DNA of 64,000 bases from Haloferula luteola (GTDB taxonomy: Bacteria; Verrucomicrobiota; Verrucomicrobiia; Verrucomicrobiales; Akkermansiaceae): positions 108,510 through 172,509 of the forward strand of contig NZ_JACHFD010000006.1 in the NCBI RefSeq assembly GCF_014201715.1. Direction: 5' to 3'. A model generated the notes under the pieces. The model had not been told where the DNA came from. It did no database searches and was given only the letters and a program-made list of their open reading frames with translations. Positions 43,514 to 51,109 of this stretch are shown here, piece by piece; position 1 is the first letter of the stretch; the number at the start of each line of letters is the position of its first letter. The position numbers and the translations under genes are program-made.

Positions 43514-44293
43514 ATGGAATCCATTACTCCTCAGGAGATCCAACGTTGGCTGGATGACAATCGCCGGGATAGGGATTGGCTCGCTGAGCAGACGGGCGCA
43601 GCTAAGGGCACGATTGCGAACTGGCTTGCCGCGAATAAACGCAAGCCCATCCCCGAGCCGACTTTGCGGCTCATTGAGAGGCTGATGTGCGACGATCTCC
43701 TTGGAGAGCCTCAGTTCTCTTTCGGTGAGGCGAAGATAATTCGCCAAGCAATGGACCAGGAGGGCTACAAGAGCCTTCGCGACTTCATGCGCGACGCTGT
43801 GATTGCGAATGCCCGACAACTCGTCTCAAGCTCGGAATCCGCCGGAGACTGCGACTCCATCTTAGCCTTCCCCGAGATCACCCTCCTCCACGCAGCAGCT
43901 GGCTCACCAGTCCACACCGATGGTGACACCTGGACTCCGAACCGCCAAGTCGGCCCAGGACGCTTCGCTTGCCAACTGCATGGTGACTCTATGGCGCCGA
44001 ACTATCCCGACGGCTCAGTCGTGATCCTGCGCGAACGGAACACCCTCACCAACCCCACCCTCAAAAAGGGCCAAATTTACCTGTTCGACTGCGGGGGCGA
44101 GAAGGCGCTGAAGGTCTATCAGACCCGCGTGGCTACGCAGGAAGAGATCGAAGCTGGTCTCTCGTACGTTTCGCCGCGAGACGGAAAGACCAAGGTGCCA
44201 GTTCTCAAATCCCTGAATCGATCCCATCCCGATATCGTCGTCAAAGAACCAATCGAGTGGCTGGGTTGGCTGGACAAAGCGGACAACAAGTGA
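43514..44293 (+). CDS. CI/LexA-like phage repressor with S24 peptidase domain
   Basis: Starting at ATG 43514 the 259-residue product has an N-terminal DNA-binding domain (WLAEQTGAAKGTIANWLAAN) and a C-terminal S24 peptidase domain: FACQLHGDSMAPNYPDGSVV contains the catalytic Ser in GDSM, and GGEKALKVYQTRV the catalytic Lys. RecA-stimulated self-cleavage, as in lambda CI, would make the prophage SOS-inducible. It is divergent from the early operon across the operator region. Confidence 0.88.
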   Translation: MESITPQEIQRWLDDNRRDRDWLAEQTGAAKGTIANWLAANKRKPIPEPTLRLIERLMCDDLLGEPQFSFGEAKIIRQAMDQEGYKSLRDFMRDAVIANARQLVSSSESAGDCDSILAFPEITLLHAAAGSPVHTDGDTWTPNRQVGPGRFACQLHGDSMAPNYPDGSVVILRERNTLTNPTLKKGQIYLFDCGGEKALKVYQTRVATQEEIEAGLSYVSPRDGKTKVPVLKSLNRSHPDIVVKEPIEWLGWLDKADNK

Positions 44294-44332
44294 TGCCTTG
44301 CCTCCCTGGGAAATCGACCGTTAGATTTCCGT

Positions 44333-44905
44333 GTGTCAGATAAGCATTCTCATCCAGCTGTTGCTGCACTTAGTCTTTTCGGCCTCATCGCTCTATTCTT
44401 CGCCGGAGGATGCCTCTTGCTTTATGGAGCCACAGAAGGCAAAAATTCCGCCCTATTATGGATCTCAATTTGGGCGCTCCCATCTGCGATTTCATGTTGG
44501 GTGCTATCTGTTGCCCTTTCCGCACTCCTTCGAATTGCTGATTCAGCGGAGTTGATAGCAGAGCGGGATTACAGCCATTTGGTGGAACTGATGACGGTTG
44601 AAACCAAGATCAGGCTCGACCAACGACAAACCGAGATGCAGTCCGATACTCCGGCCATTTCTGAGAATCCGCAGCTTGAGGCGGCACCAGCCACCCAGGC
44701 AGAGCTCAATGTTCCGAACTTCATGACCACGGTACCATTCGGCGAGACTACTGTGGCGCCTGAAAGAAACGAGGTGTCCGAGCACGCGATGACAGAATTT
44801 CACCGCTACTGTGCTGAGGTGGACGCCAAGGTGTTCGATCAAAAAGAACGCCAACGGATGAAGTTAGAAGCAGCGGACCAACTACTGGGTGATGGCCCAG
44901 TTTGA
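44333..44905 (+). CDS. Membrane protein downstream of the repressor, possible lysogeny gene
   Basis: The GTG-started 190-residue product has two membrane segments (about 10-32 and 42-65) and a soluble C-terminal region rich in Glu. It lies 39 bases after the repressor on the same strand and would be expressed in the lysogen. Proteins of this design often act in superinfection exclusion. No family recognised. Confidence 0.55.
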   Translation: MSDKHSHPAVAALSLFGLIALFFAGGCLLLYGATEGKNSALLWISIWALPSAISCWVLSVALSALLRIADSAELIAERDYSHLVELMTVETKIRLDQRQTEMQSDTPAISENPQLEAAPATQAELNVPNFMTTVPFGETTVAPERNEVSEHAMTEFHRYCAEVDAKVFDQKERQRMKLEAADQLLGDGPV

Positions 44906-44949
44906 ATCTTTCTCCTATACACCGTAATTACTGCCCCGTCCATGCCCCG

Positions 44950-44957
44950 CGATCCGA
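44950..44957. repeat. Target site duplication, left copy (cgatccga)
   Basis: Eight bases directly before the left terminal repeat; repeated exactly at 47883-47890. Confidence 0.88.
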
Positions 44958-45030
44958 GGTAGTGGTACAGTGTAAATCCGGGTTTTTTCAGGCCGCTTGA
45001 ATCGGGACGCGATCCGTGGGAGCGTAGGCC

Positions 45031-45279
45031 ATGCCTGACCGCTCACGAAAACGACCACGCGACCCCAATCAGCTCGCGAAGTTTATCGTGGATCAATCCA
45101 CAGGGGACACTCAGGAAGAAACTCCGCCTGACGACAGCGGGAAGGACAAAGCCGCTATTGAGCTTGGAAGGAAGGGCGGACTAAAGGGTGGCAAAGCAAG
45201 GGCGCGGGCGCTGACAAAAGAGCAACGCTCCGAGATCGCCCGTATTGCAGCGTTGGCGCGGTGGAAAAAGAAGGACTAA
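45031..45279 (+). CDS. KGG-repeat basic small protein, transposon cargo
   Basis: The 82-residue product ends in IELGRKGGLKGGKARARALT followed by KEQRSEIARIAALARWKKKD, the KGG-type repeat of small histone-H1-like proteins common in mobile DNA. It is probably nucleic-acid binding. Its stop overlaps the stop of the convergent partner gene by 2 bases, so cargo space is tightly packed. Role in the module unknown. Confidence 0.6.
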   Translation: MPDRSRKRPRDPNQLAKFIVDQSTGDTQEETPPDDSGKDKAAIELGRKGGLKGGKARARALTKEQRSEIARIAALARWKKKD

Positions 45280-45755
45280 GCAACGTCTTCTTGAGCGTCG
45301 CCACCGTTCAATCTCCACTGCACGTCTTCAGTAAAGTCATTTTCCATCTCGATTGGATCTTCAGCGGGATTCACTCGATTCCAGTGATCCAAGTCGAGCG
45401 TAAGCTGTACAAGGTCGCCCACTACTTGCTCACGACGATTGATCGCCGATTTGAGCATCGGTCCACGAGGTGCTTCATCGATATCAATCCACAGCACAAG
45501 GTTGCCGTTTGAATCAGCCTTGTAGGCGTGATTTACCCGATAGGGTTGACCTGTGACATTGTCCACGCGCGTCTCTTCCCTTGCCGCCTTAGAGAACTCT
45601 CTGGCTAGCAAGTCGAGCGCGGTGGCCGGTTTTGGAAGCTTCCATCCCATTTTGGCAGCCATGTCGGCAACCTTGTGCATGTCCACTTCCTTCTCATTCG
45701 TCTTGTTTTTGTAGTGACGAATGAATGCCTGCATTTTCTGGTGTTTAGTCTCCAT
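45276..45755 (-). CDS. Partner protein of the HTH-ImmA/IrrE gene, transposon cargo
   Basis: The start at ATG 45755 gives 159 residues. It begins 17 bases after the stop of the HTH-peptidase gene, so the two are one transcript. The end has DLDHWNRVNPAEDPIEMEND and FTEDVQWRLN, a motif I recall from small proteins beside ImmA/IrrE genes on mobile elements; this needs checking. It could be a toxin, or the substrate of the peptidase. No catalytic motif is visible. Confidence 0.6.
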   Translation of the reverse strand: METKHQKMQAFIRHYKNKTNEKEVDMHKVADMAAKMGWKLPKPATALDLLAREFSKAAREETRVDNVTGQPYRVNHAYKADSNGNLVLWIDIDEAPRGPMLKSAINRREQVVGDLVQLTLDLDHWNRVNPAEDPIEMENDFTEDVQWRLNGGDAQEDVA

Positions 45756-45772
45756 AGCTGGATTGTTGGTGA

Positions 45773-46924
45773 TCAGTTTTCGACTGGGTGAATTTCGCCC
45801 CAACCGTCGATGTAAGCCGAGGGAGCAACTTTCTCACGGACATTCGTGAGATACTTTCGGAATATCTCATACCGTCCGGTTTTATGTTGGAGTTGTCCCA
45901 CTACAATTCCGGGATGAATTTCTAAGCTTCGGGAGAACCCCAGAAGATCTCTCTCCGAAAAGAGAGGGGCCTTACGCTTAATAAAGCTCTGCATGTTTTT
46001 CTCCGGAACGCAGAAGTTAGAAGCGGCTTCGTTGGCAACGCGCTCCTCTTCGGGAATGTCTGCACCGCTACCTGCATTCTCGCCCTCAAGCTCGGCATCG
46101 AGCATCATTTGTTCGCGGCCATGGCCTTGAATAACGTGCTCAAGCTCATGCCGAAGCACGAACCAGAAGTTATCAAGCCGGTCGAATCGAAGAGTCATCC
46201 CGATTACTGGCGATCTTTCGTTTAACCAAAAGCATACACCATCGATCTTCGCGCCGGGGAGGGATTCGACGATAACGAAACGGATTCCTGATTCCATCAG
46301 AATGCGAGGAACCTTGCGCACGGCATCCGCCGAAACCCTCAGAGCTCGCAGCTTTGTCACCGCAGATTGTCCCTTTTTTAACGTGTAGGGGGGAACAATC
46401 ATTTCGGCCGCGATCTGCCTGACACGATATAGCCAAGCCAATTGAGCCGGCGTCGCCGGGGTGTTCACATTCGTTTTCTTGGCCGCATGCGGAAGGATCT
46501 CGATCTCCTCGGCAGACTCACAGCCGAAGAACTTGGTTAAGGCCGATTCAACCTTCGGGACATCGCGCATGTTTTCAGCGTCAAGCCATCCACGCTTGAT
46601 CATATCTGCGATGGGAAGGCTGCCGAACAACTTTGCCCTCGTCGCCCGTCCAGGGTCGGGTCGCTCGATTAACTCGGCCTGCTTAAGCGAGTAATCAGCT
46701 TGGATCGCCATGAGCTTTGCTGGCTCGATGCCCAGTACGTCGCCGATTGCGATCGCGTTGGAGGCGTCCAAAGGGCGCTTCCCGGAAATAATTTTGTTGA
46801 TGCCGCCCTCATCCATTCCAAGGACGATGGCCAGCACCCGCTGAGTCCAGCCAAGCTCCTCAAGCCGATCTTTGATCAGCTGGCCTGGCGTTCGGTATTC
46901 TGAGGTATTGAAAAGGTCTGGCAT
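45773..46924 (-). CDS. HTH-ImmA/IrrE zinc peptidase regulator, transposon cargo
   Basis: The 383-residue product (start ATG 46924; ATG 46957 is an alternative) has an Xre-type HTH at about 10-65 (PGQLIKDRLEELGWTQRVLA then GMDEGGINKIISGKRPLD) and a C-terminal ImmA/IrrE-type domain with FWFVLRHELEHVIQGHG near 265 (HExxH) and ERVANEAASNFCVP near 300 supplying the third ligand. Such fused proteins act as antitoxins or as stress-sensing regulators that cleave a partner. It is divergent from the transposase. Confidence 0.8.
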   Translation of the reverse strand: MPDLFNTSEYRTPGQLIKDRLEELGWTQRVLAIVLGMDEGGINKIISGKRPLDASNAIAIGDVLGIEPAKLMAIQADYSLKQAELIERPDPGRATRAKLFGSLPIADMIKRGWLDAENMRDVPKVESALTKFFGCESAEEIEILPHAAKKTNVNTPATPAQLAWLYRVRQIAAEMIVPPYTLKKGQSAVTKLRALRVSADAVRKVPRILMESGIRFVIVESLPGAKIDGVCFWLNERSPVIGMTLRFDRLDNFWFVLRHELEHVIQGHGREQMMLDAELEGENAGSGADIPEEERVANEAASNFCVPEKNMQSFIKRKAPLFSERDLLGFSRSLEIHPGIVVGQLQHKTGRYEIFRKYLTNVREKVAPSAYIDGWGEIHPVEN

Positions 46925-47039
46925 GGGTGTGCCGGAAGCCTTAGGAAATCCAAGCATCGTGGTCAATCGGGAAATTGTCCGTTTTCGCAAACTGTAACAT
47001 AATGCTTGACCGAGGAGGTGGTGATGCCACCATCCGCCC

Positions 47040-47867
47040 ATGAACAAGCTGAGCACCGAGAAACGCAGGATGGTCGTTTCTATGCTGGTTGAGGGAAACT
47101 CCCTCCGCTCGATCACCCGGATGACTGGCGTCCATCGCACTACGGTCATGAAGCTCCTTTCGGACCTCGGTGCGGCCTGCTCCAACTATCAGGCCAAGGT
47201 TTTCCGCAACCTCCCCTGCAAGCGCATCCACTGCGATGAAATCTGGTCGTTCGTCGGAGCTAAGGGAAAGAACGCCAGCGCCGAAAAAAAGGCGGAGGGA
47301 TGGGGCGATGCTTGGACTTGGGTTGCCCTTTGCGCCGACACGAAGCTGGTTCCCTGCTGGCATGTCGGAGGGCGTGACGCGGGCTTCGCTTGGGACTTCA
47401 TGCAAGACCTTGCTGCCCGCCTCGCCAATCGCGTCCAACTTACAACGGACGGCCACAGGGCATACCTGGATGCTGTGGAAGAAGCATTCGGAACGGAAAT
47501 CAATTACGCCATGCTTGTGAAACAGTATGGGGCGACCAGCGACAAATCCCCGGAGCGCAAATACAGCCCTGCTGAATGCACCGGAGCCAAGAAGGTGGAC
47601 ATCACTGGCAAGCCCGACAAGAAGCACGTTTCCACTTCTTACGTCGAACGTCAGAACCTCACCATGCGGATGGGGATGCGGCGTTTCACCCGCCTGACGA
47701 ATAGTTTCAGCAAGAAGCTTGAGAACCACGAACACGCCATCGCGCTCCACTACATGCATTACAATTTCTGCCGTATCCATCAGACGCTCCGCGTCACCCC
47801 TGCGATGGAGGCTGGAGTGAGCAATCACGTCTGGTCACTCGAAGAGGTCGTTGCCCTTCTCGATTGA
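47040..47867 (+). CDS. IS1-family-type DDE transposase
   Basis: The 275-residue product has an N-terminal HTH (RMVVSMLVEGNSLRSITRMT, then GVHRTTVMKLL) and a DDE core: CDEIWSFVG (first Asp), LTTDGHRAYL (second Asp), and STSYVERQNLTMRMGMRRFT (Glu). The C-terminus HYMHYNFCRIHQTLRVTPAM is typical of this group. It is a single frame, unlike classic IS1 with its frameshift. It ends 15 bases before the right terminal repeat tip. Confidence 0.88.
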   Translation: MNKLSTEKRRMVVSMLVEGNSLRSITRMTGVHRTTVMKLLSDLGAACSNYQAKVFRNLPCKRIHCDEIWSFVGAKGKNASAEKKAEGWGDAWTWVALCADTKLVPCWHVGGRDAGFAWDFMQDLAARLANRVQLTTDGHRAYLDAVEEAFGTEINYAMLVKQYGATSDKSPERKYSPAECTGAKKVDITGKPDKKHVSTSYVERQNLTMRMGMRRFTRLTNSFSKKLENHEHAIALHYMHYNFCRIHQTLRVTPAMEAGVSNHVWSLEEVVALLD

Positions 47868-47882
47868 AACTGTACCACTACC

Positions 47883-47890
47883 CGATCCGA
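47883..47890. repeat. Target site duplication, right copy (cgatccga)
   Basis: Exact copy of 44950-44957, directly after the right terminal repeat. Confidence 0.88.
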
Positions 47891-47912
47891 AGGACGGACC
47901 CAAGGAGAAACC

Positions 47913-47945
47913 ATGATCCTCACCATCGCTTTCATCTTCCCGTAA
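47913..47945 (+). CDS. Ten-codon frame with a good ribosome binding site
   Basis: ATG 47913 is preceded by AAGGAGA at a good distance and encodes MILTIAFIFP before TAA. Before the transposon arrived it would have lain just downstream of the phage membrane protein gene. It may be a tiny hydrophobic peptide or chance. Very uncertain. Confidence 0.2.
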   Translation: MILTIAFIFP

Positions 47946-47956
47946 ACACGTAGCAC

Positions 47957-49186
47957 TCATAGCCCGATCTTGAACCACGCTTCCCCCACTTCCACCGGAA
48001 CCGGACGCCGGTAGTTGCGACGGATTATCGCCTCGGAGTTCCCAGCTTCCTCTGCCACCTTTCCGATCGAATGGGTCTGAGCCAATCGGTAGCTGCAGAA
48101 TGAGTGACGGCAGACGTCATTCGGCCACCGATCTAGGATTCCAGCCTCCCTCACCAGCCCCGACAGCCGCGTATCGGCGTTGAGCGGCGCCGCGAACACC
48201 CTCAGCCTCTCCTCATCGCGCTTTTTCCGACTTGGATCACGTGAGGGCGGTATCAACACGTCGGCCTCAGACGGCAGCGTTCCCAGAATCGCCGCCAAAT
48301 TTGGCCGCATCGGCACGAACCGCTCAGCTCCCAGCTTGCCGGCGACAGCGGCTCGAACGTGAACGTAGCCCGGATGGGAGGTGAGATCGTCGAGCCGGAT
48401 CGCCTGCGCTTCCGACGGTCGCAGCCCTCCCCAGCATTGCAGCGCGAAATATCGTATCAAATCCGGCGATTGTTCTCGAAGCAGGCTCAAGATCCGCTCT
48501 CCGTCCGGAACCGGCCAGATGGACGGCGACTTTCGTTCCTCCCGACGCTTCGGCACGATCTCCGCCGCCGTCCGCTGGTTCGGATCGATCCATCCCAGCT
48601 CCCTTGCGCGACCGAGCGCCGTGCTCCATTTCGCACGACGGTTGTTGTAAGTCCTGGGCGACGGCGTGCCCCGCGAGCACCATTCTGCAATCAGATCCGG
48701 CGAGATCGCTCCAAGGCCAAGATCGGCCAAAGAATCCGCAAATGGCTTCAGCTCCACTTTGAGTGACTTCCACGTCTGCGCCCTTCGGTGTTCCCGATAC
48801 TCATCCTCCAAGCGGCGGAACAGCTCTCCCAACGTCCACTGCGAGCGTTTCGATTTCGCATAGGCCTCTGCCGCAGCGGTCAGTTCTGCCAAGCCTCCTG
48901 CCAGCCTCAGCGCATCACCGCAGGCATCGAGCACCGCGAACGGAGAACGATCGCCGGCAATTGCCTTCAGCTTCGCAAGCACCTCGGCATCCTGGCCTGT
49001 CACCCACTGCTTCCCCGTGGCACCGTCGAGCCGCTTGGCTTGGGCCTTGGCAGCCTCGACAGCGTCTTCATATTTAGTTTTTGTAGTCCCCCGTCCTTTC
49101 CCGGCCTCACGCCATTTTAGCGCCCACTTCCCGTCCCCTCGCTCATAGACGCGGACGATGGCGCTGCCGAATCGGATGGTTTCCAT
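47957..49186 (-). CDS. Phage integrase, tyrosine recombinase
   Basis: The 409-residue product has the catalytic residues of tyrosine recombinases: CWGGLRPSEAQAIRLDDL (Arg), VCRHSFCSYRLAQ (H-x-x-R), and IIRRNYRRPVP (Tyr nucleophile) near the end. The N-terminal 180 residues include an arm-binding and a SAM-like domain. It lies next to the attR site in rnpB, as expected. A palindrome upstream may control it. The sequence is complete. Confidence 0.9.
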   Translation of the reverse strand: METIRFGSAIVRVYERGDGKWALKWREAGKGRGTTKTKYEDAVEAAKAQAKRLDGATGKQWVTGQDAEVLAKLKAIAGDRSPFAVLDACGDALRLAGGLAELTAAAEAYAKSKRSQWTLGELFRRLEDEYREHRRAQTWKSLKVELKPFADSLADLGLGAISPDLIAEWCSRGTPSPRTYNNRRAKWSTALGRARELGWIDPNQRTAAEIVPKRREERKSPSIWPVPDGERILSLLREQSPDLIRYFALQCWGGLRPSEAQAIRLDDLTSHPGYVHVRAAVAGKLGAERFVPMRPNLAAILGTLPSEADVLIPPSRDPSRKKRDEERLRVFAAPLNADTRLSGLVREAGILDRWPNDVCRHSFCSYRLAQTHSIGKVAEEAGNSEAIIRRNYRRPVPVEVGEAWFKIGL

Positions 49187-49193
49187 GCCCGGA

Positions 49194-49212
49194 TTTTACA
49201 CCCTATTGCACC
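49194..49212 (+). promoter_or_regulatory. Putative integrase arm-type sites, right end
   Basis: TTTTACACC at 49194-49202 and the related TATTGCACC at 49204-49212, the same orientation and about 10-bp spacing as the left-end pair. They lie just before the integrase start. Confidence 0.45.
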
Positions 49213-49227
49213 GGAAATCAGCCCATA

Positions 49228-49238
49228 ATTGTCACAAT
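49228..49238. promoter_or_regulatory. ATTGTCACAAT palindrome in the integrase upstream region
   Basis: A perfect 5-1-5 palindrome 42-52 bases before the integrase start, in the expected promoter region. Possible operator. Confidence 0.35.
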
Positions 49239-49287
49239 GAGACCAATTTTGGCAGGCATAGACTTTCGACGAGGCGTCAGCAGAAAG

Positions 49288-49699
49288 GGCGGGCCGCTCC
49301 CCTGTAAGCCGGATTCTGTCAATCCTGAGGCCATTCCCTCAGGCGGACGATCATTTCTCTAAGACGCTCTTTACGAGCGACTTCCCTGATTTTTCAGGGG
49401 GCGACTAATACCCGGGGATCCAACGGACGGGCAGCCCTTCCCCTGTTCTGTCTTGCACCGCGCGGGGTTTGCCGTGCCACCGTCGTTGCCTCCGGCGCGG
49501 TGGGCTCTTACCCCACCCTTTCACCCTTACCTGTTCCCTTGCGGGCCATCGGCGGTTTGCTCTCTGCTGCACTTTCCGTCCAGTCGCCTTGACGCGACCG
49601 TCCCTCGTTTTCACGAGGCACGCTGCCCTGTGGTGTCCGGACTTTCCTCTGGCGGATTTCGAAAAACCCACCAGCGATCGCCCGGGGAGCGGCGCGCGG
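49288..49699 (-). ncRNA. rnpB: RNase P RNA (hybrid host/phage gene)
   Basis: Read on the minus strand the RNA has the conserved P4 strand GAGGAAAGTCCGGAC near the 5' end, AGAGCAAACCGCC, GGTAAGGGTGAAAGGG, and the 3' signature GACAGAATCCGGCTTACAGG. P1 is GCCGCTCCCC (49684-49693) pairing with GGGGAGCGGC (49293-49302). The RNA matures the 5' ends of tRNAs and is essential. The part 5' of the 85-bp core is host DNA, the part 3' of it came with the phage, so the working gene is a hybrid. Confidence 0.95.
49428..49512. repeat. attR core (85-bp repeat, right copy)
   Basis: Identical to 9820-9904 over all 85 bases; lies inside the intact rnpB. The upstream host part of rnpB starts to differ from the left copy at 49513. 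Confidence 0.92.
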
Positions 49700-49744
49700 A
49701 GTCTCCTCATCCGCCGCTGAAGTGCAAGGAACAATCGCTCGTCC

Positions 49745-50281
49745 TCAGGAACCGATGAACGGCACGTCGATCGCGAACCACACGATCATGAGAATTCCCA
49801 CCACCAGTTTGACCACCAACGAGGCCACCGTCCCCACTGCGGACCCCACCCCTGAATGGAGGGCTTCTCGTTGACCGATCCGCGCAAACGCGACCTCAAA
49901 GCCATAGGCACCAATCAACGGACCGAGCACCAATCCAAAGGGCATGAAGAACATCCCCACCAAGGCCCCGACCATCGCCCCGACCGCCCCCCACTTTGTC
50001 CCTCCAAACCACTTCGCTCCCGCCGCACCACTCACCCACTCAAACACTTGCGATCCTACCAACAACGACCCCAACACCACATAGGTCCACCACTCCACCC
50101 CTGAATCCTCTCCCAAAATGAGCCCATGCCACACCGCCGCTCCCAAAATGAACAAGTGACCAGGAATCACCGGAACGACACAGCCCACCAACCCCATCGC
50201 CAACAAAGAGATCGTCACCACCCAAACGCCTGTTACCCCGACGCCATGCCACATTGGAAGATTCGTCAGCCATTCCCACAT
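49745..50281 (-). CDS. DUF456-family membrane protein
   Basis: Starting at ATG 50281 the 178-residue product has four to five membrane segments with many Gly residues, including LLAMGLVGCVVPVIPGHLFI and GALVGMFFMPFGLVLGPLIG, the pattern of DUF456 proteins. Function of the family is unknown. It ends 45 bases from the rnpB 5' end on the same strand, so it may be upstream of rnpB in the host arrangement. Confidence 0.75.
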   Translation of the reverse strand: MWEWLTNLPMWHGVGVTGVWVVTISLLAMGLVGCVVPVIPGHLFILGAAVWHGLILGEDSGVEWWTYVVLGSLLVGSQVFEWVSGAAGAKWFGGTKWGAVGAMVGALVGMFFMPFGLVLGPLIGAYGFEVAFARIGQREALHSGVGSAVGTVASLVVKLVVGILMIVWFAIDVPFIGS

Positions 50282-50376
50282 GCCAGCCGGATACTCTCGC
50301 CCGCGACCTGAGGCAACTGAAACGACCGCTCCCCCCGGCGTTGACAGATGCGTCAACCCGCTCCGTTGTAGGAAGC

Positions 50377-51063
50377 ATGGAACACCGCTCTGAAGCGTGG
50401 AAAACCTTCCGCCTGCTGGCCATCATCGCCGCCTTCATCGCCATCGCCTGGCTCGGCGTGCGCGCGGTCGAGGGGTTCACCCGTGGCACTTCCTCGGGAA
50501 TCGAGCGCAGCCTCGACAAAGTTCTCGCCGCACTGACCCACTCCAACACCCGGGTGGTCGAAGGCCGCGCCGAGATCATCTCACAAAACGACATCCGCGA
50601 ACTCGCACTGGTCGAACTTCGCATGTCGGCCACCCGTAGCTTCGAAAACGAAACCTACGTTCTGAAATACCTCCCTGCCGGCACCAAAAAGCTCGTCGCC
50701 CGTGGCAACTACCGCATCACCGCAGGCTACCGCCTGCAAGATGGCGTCTCACTGCGTATGGAAAATGGCCGCACCGTCGCCCACTTCCCCCCCGCTGATA
50801 TTCTCGGCGTCGAGCTCATCGATTTCGAGGTGCTCAGTGAAAAAGACGGCTGGGCCAACACCATCACTCCCGAAGATCGCTCGACCTTGCTCCGCGAACT
50901 CCGGCAACAGATGCGCGTCGAAGCGAAAAAATCCGGACTCCTCGATCTGGTCGACTCCACCCTCAAAACGCGCCTTCGAGACCTCCTGGGCGTCGAGAAC
51001 GTGGAGATCGAACGCGCAACGTCCTCCCCACTTCAAGACGTTCCCGCCCAAGAACCCCCCTGA
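50377..51063 (+). CDS. DUF4230-like membrane-anchored protein
   Basis: The start at ATG 50377 gives a 228-residue product with one N-terminal membrane segment (LLAIIAAFIAIAWLGVRAV) and a periplasmic part (KKLVARGNYRITAGYRLQDG, then PPADILGVELIDFEVLSEKD) typical of DUF4230 proteins, which have no known function. It is divergent from the DUF456 gene with a 95-base gap. Confidence 0.65.
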   Translation: MEHRSEAWKTFRLLAIIAAFIAIAWLGVRAVEGFTRGTSSGIERSLDKVLAALTHSNTRVVEGRAEIISQNDIRELALVELRMSATRSFENETYVLKYLPAGTKKLVARGNYRITAGYRLQDGVSLRMENGRTVAHFPPADILGVELIDFEVLSEKDGWANTITPEDRSTLLRELRQQMRVEAKKSGLLDLVDSTLKTRLRDLLGVENVEIERATSSPLQDVPAQEPP

Positions 51064-51083
51064 CCCGGAGAACAGGTCAGGGG
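51057..51083. terminator. Hairpin between converging genes
   Basis: CCCCTGACC pairs with GGTCAGGGG around a 9-base loop, overlapping the TGA stop of the DUF4230 gene. There is no T-run on either side, so termination may be weak. Confidence 0.4.
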
Positions 51084-51109
51084 AAAACGAGTTCAGAGAA
51101 TGCGCACCC

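Larger units (their letters stand above)
44958..47882. mobile_element. IS1-family-type transposon carrying an HTH-ImmA/IrrE module
   Basis: The ends are inverted repeats: GGTAGTGGTACAGT is identical at both ends (14 of 14) and 19 of the first 21 bases match. The flanking 8-bp duplication fits the 8-9 bp duplications of the IS1 family. The 2,925-bp element holds, left to right, a KGG-repeat gene (+), a 159-residue partner gene (-), an HTH-zinc peptidase gene (-) and the transposase (+). A normal IS1-type element of this kind is under 1 kb, so about 2 kb is cargo. It landed in a gap between the membrane protein and integrase genes. Confidence 0.9.
9820..49512. mobile_element. Prophage integrated in rnpB, 39,608-bp unit
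   Basis: The ends are set by a perfect 85-bp repeat, 9820-9904 and 49428-49512, offset 39,608 bp; without the inserted transposon and its target duplication the phage would be about 36.7 kb. Inside are a tyrosine integrase, CI-like repressor, early replication/recombination operon, terminase, Mu-like head genes, a sheathless tail with tape measure, and lysis genes. All core modules look intact, so it could be inducible. The combination of Mu-type head, siphovirus-type tail and tyrosine integrase is mosaic. Confidence 0.95.

Noticed and set aside
47016..47034. A sequence GGTGGTGATGCCACC just before the transposase, similar to an IS1 end
   Set aside because: It has no matching target duplication. 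The pair at 44958 and 47882 has longer matching repeats and an exact 8-bp duplication. It could be an old internal end, but this cannot be shown.
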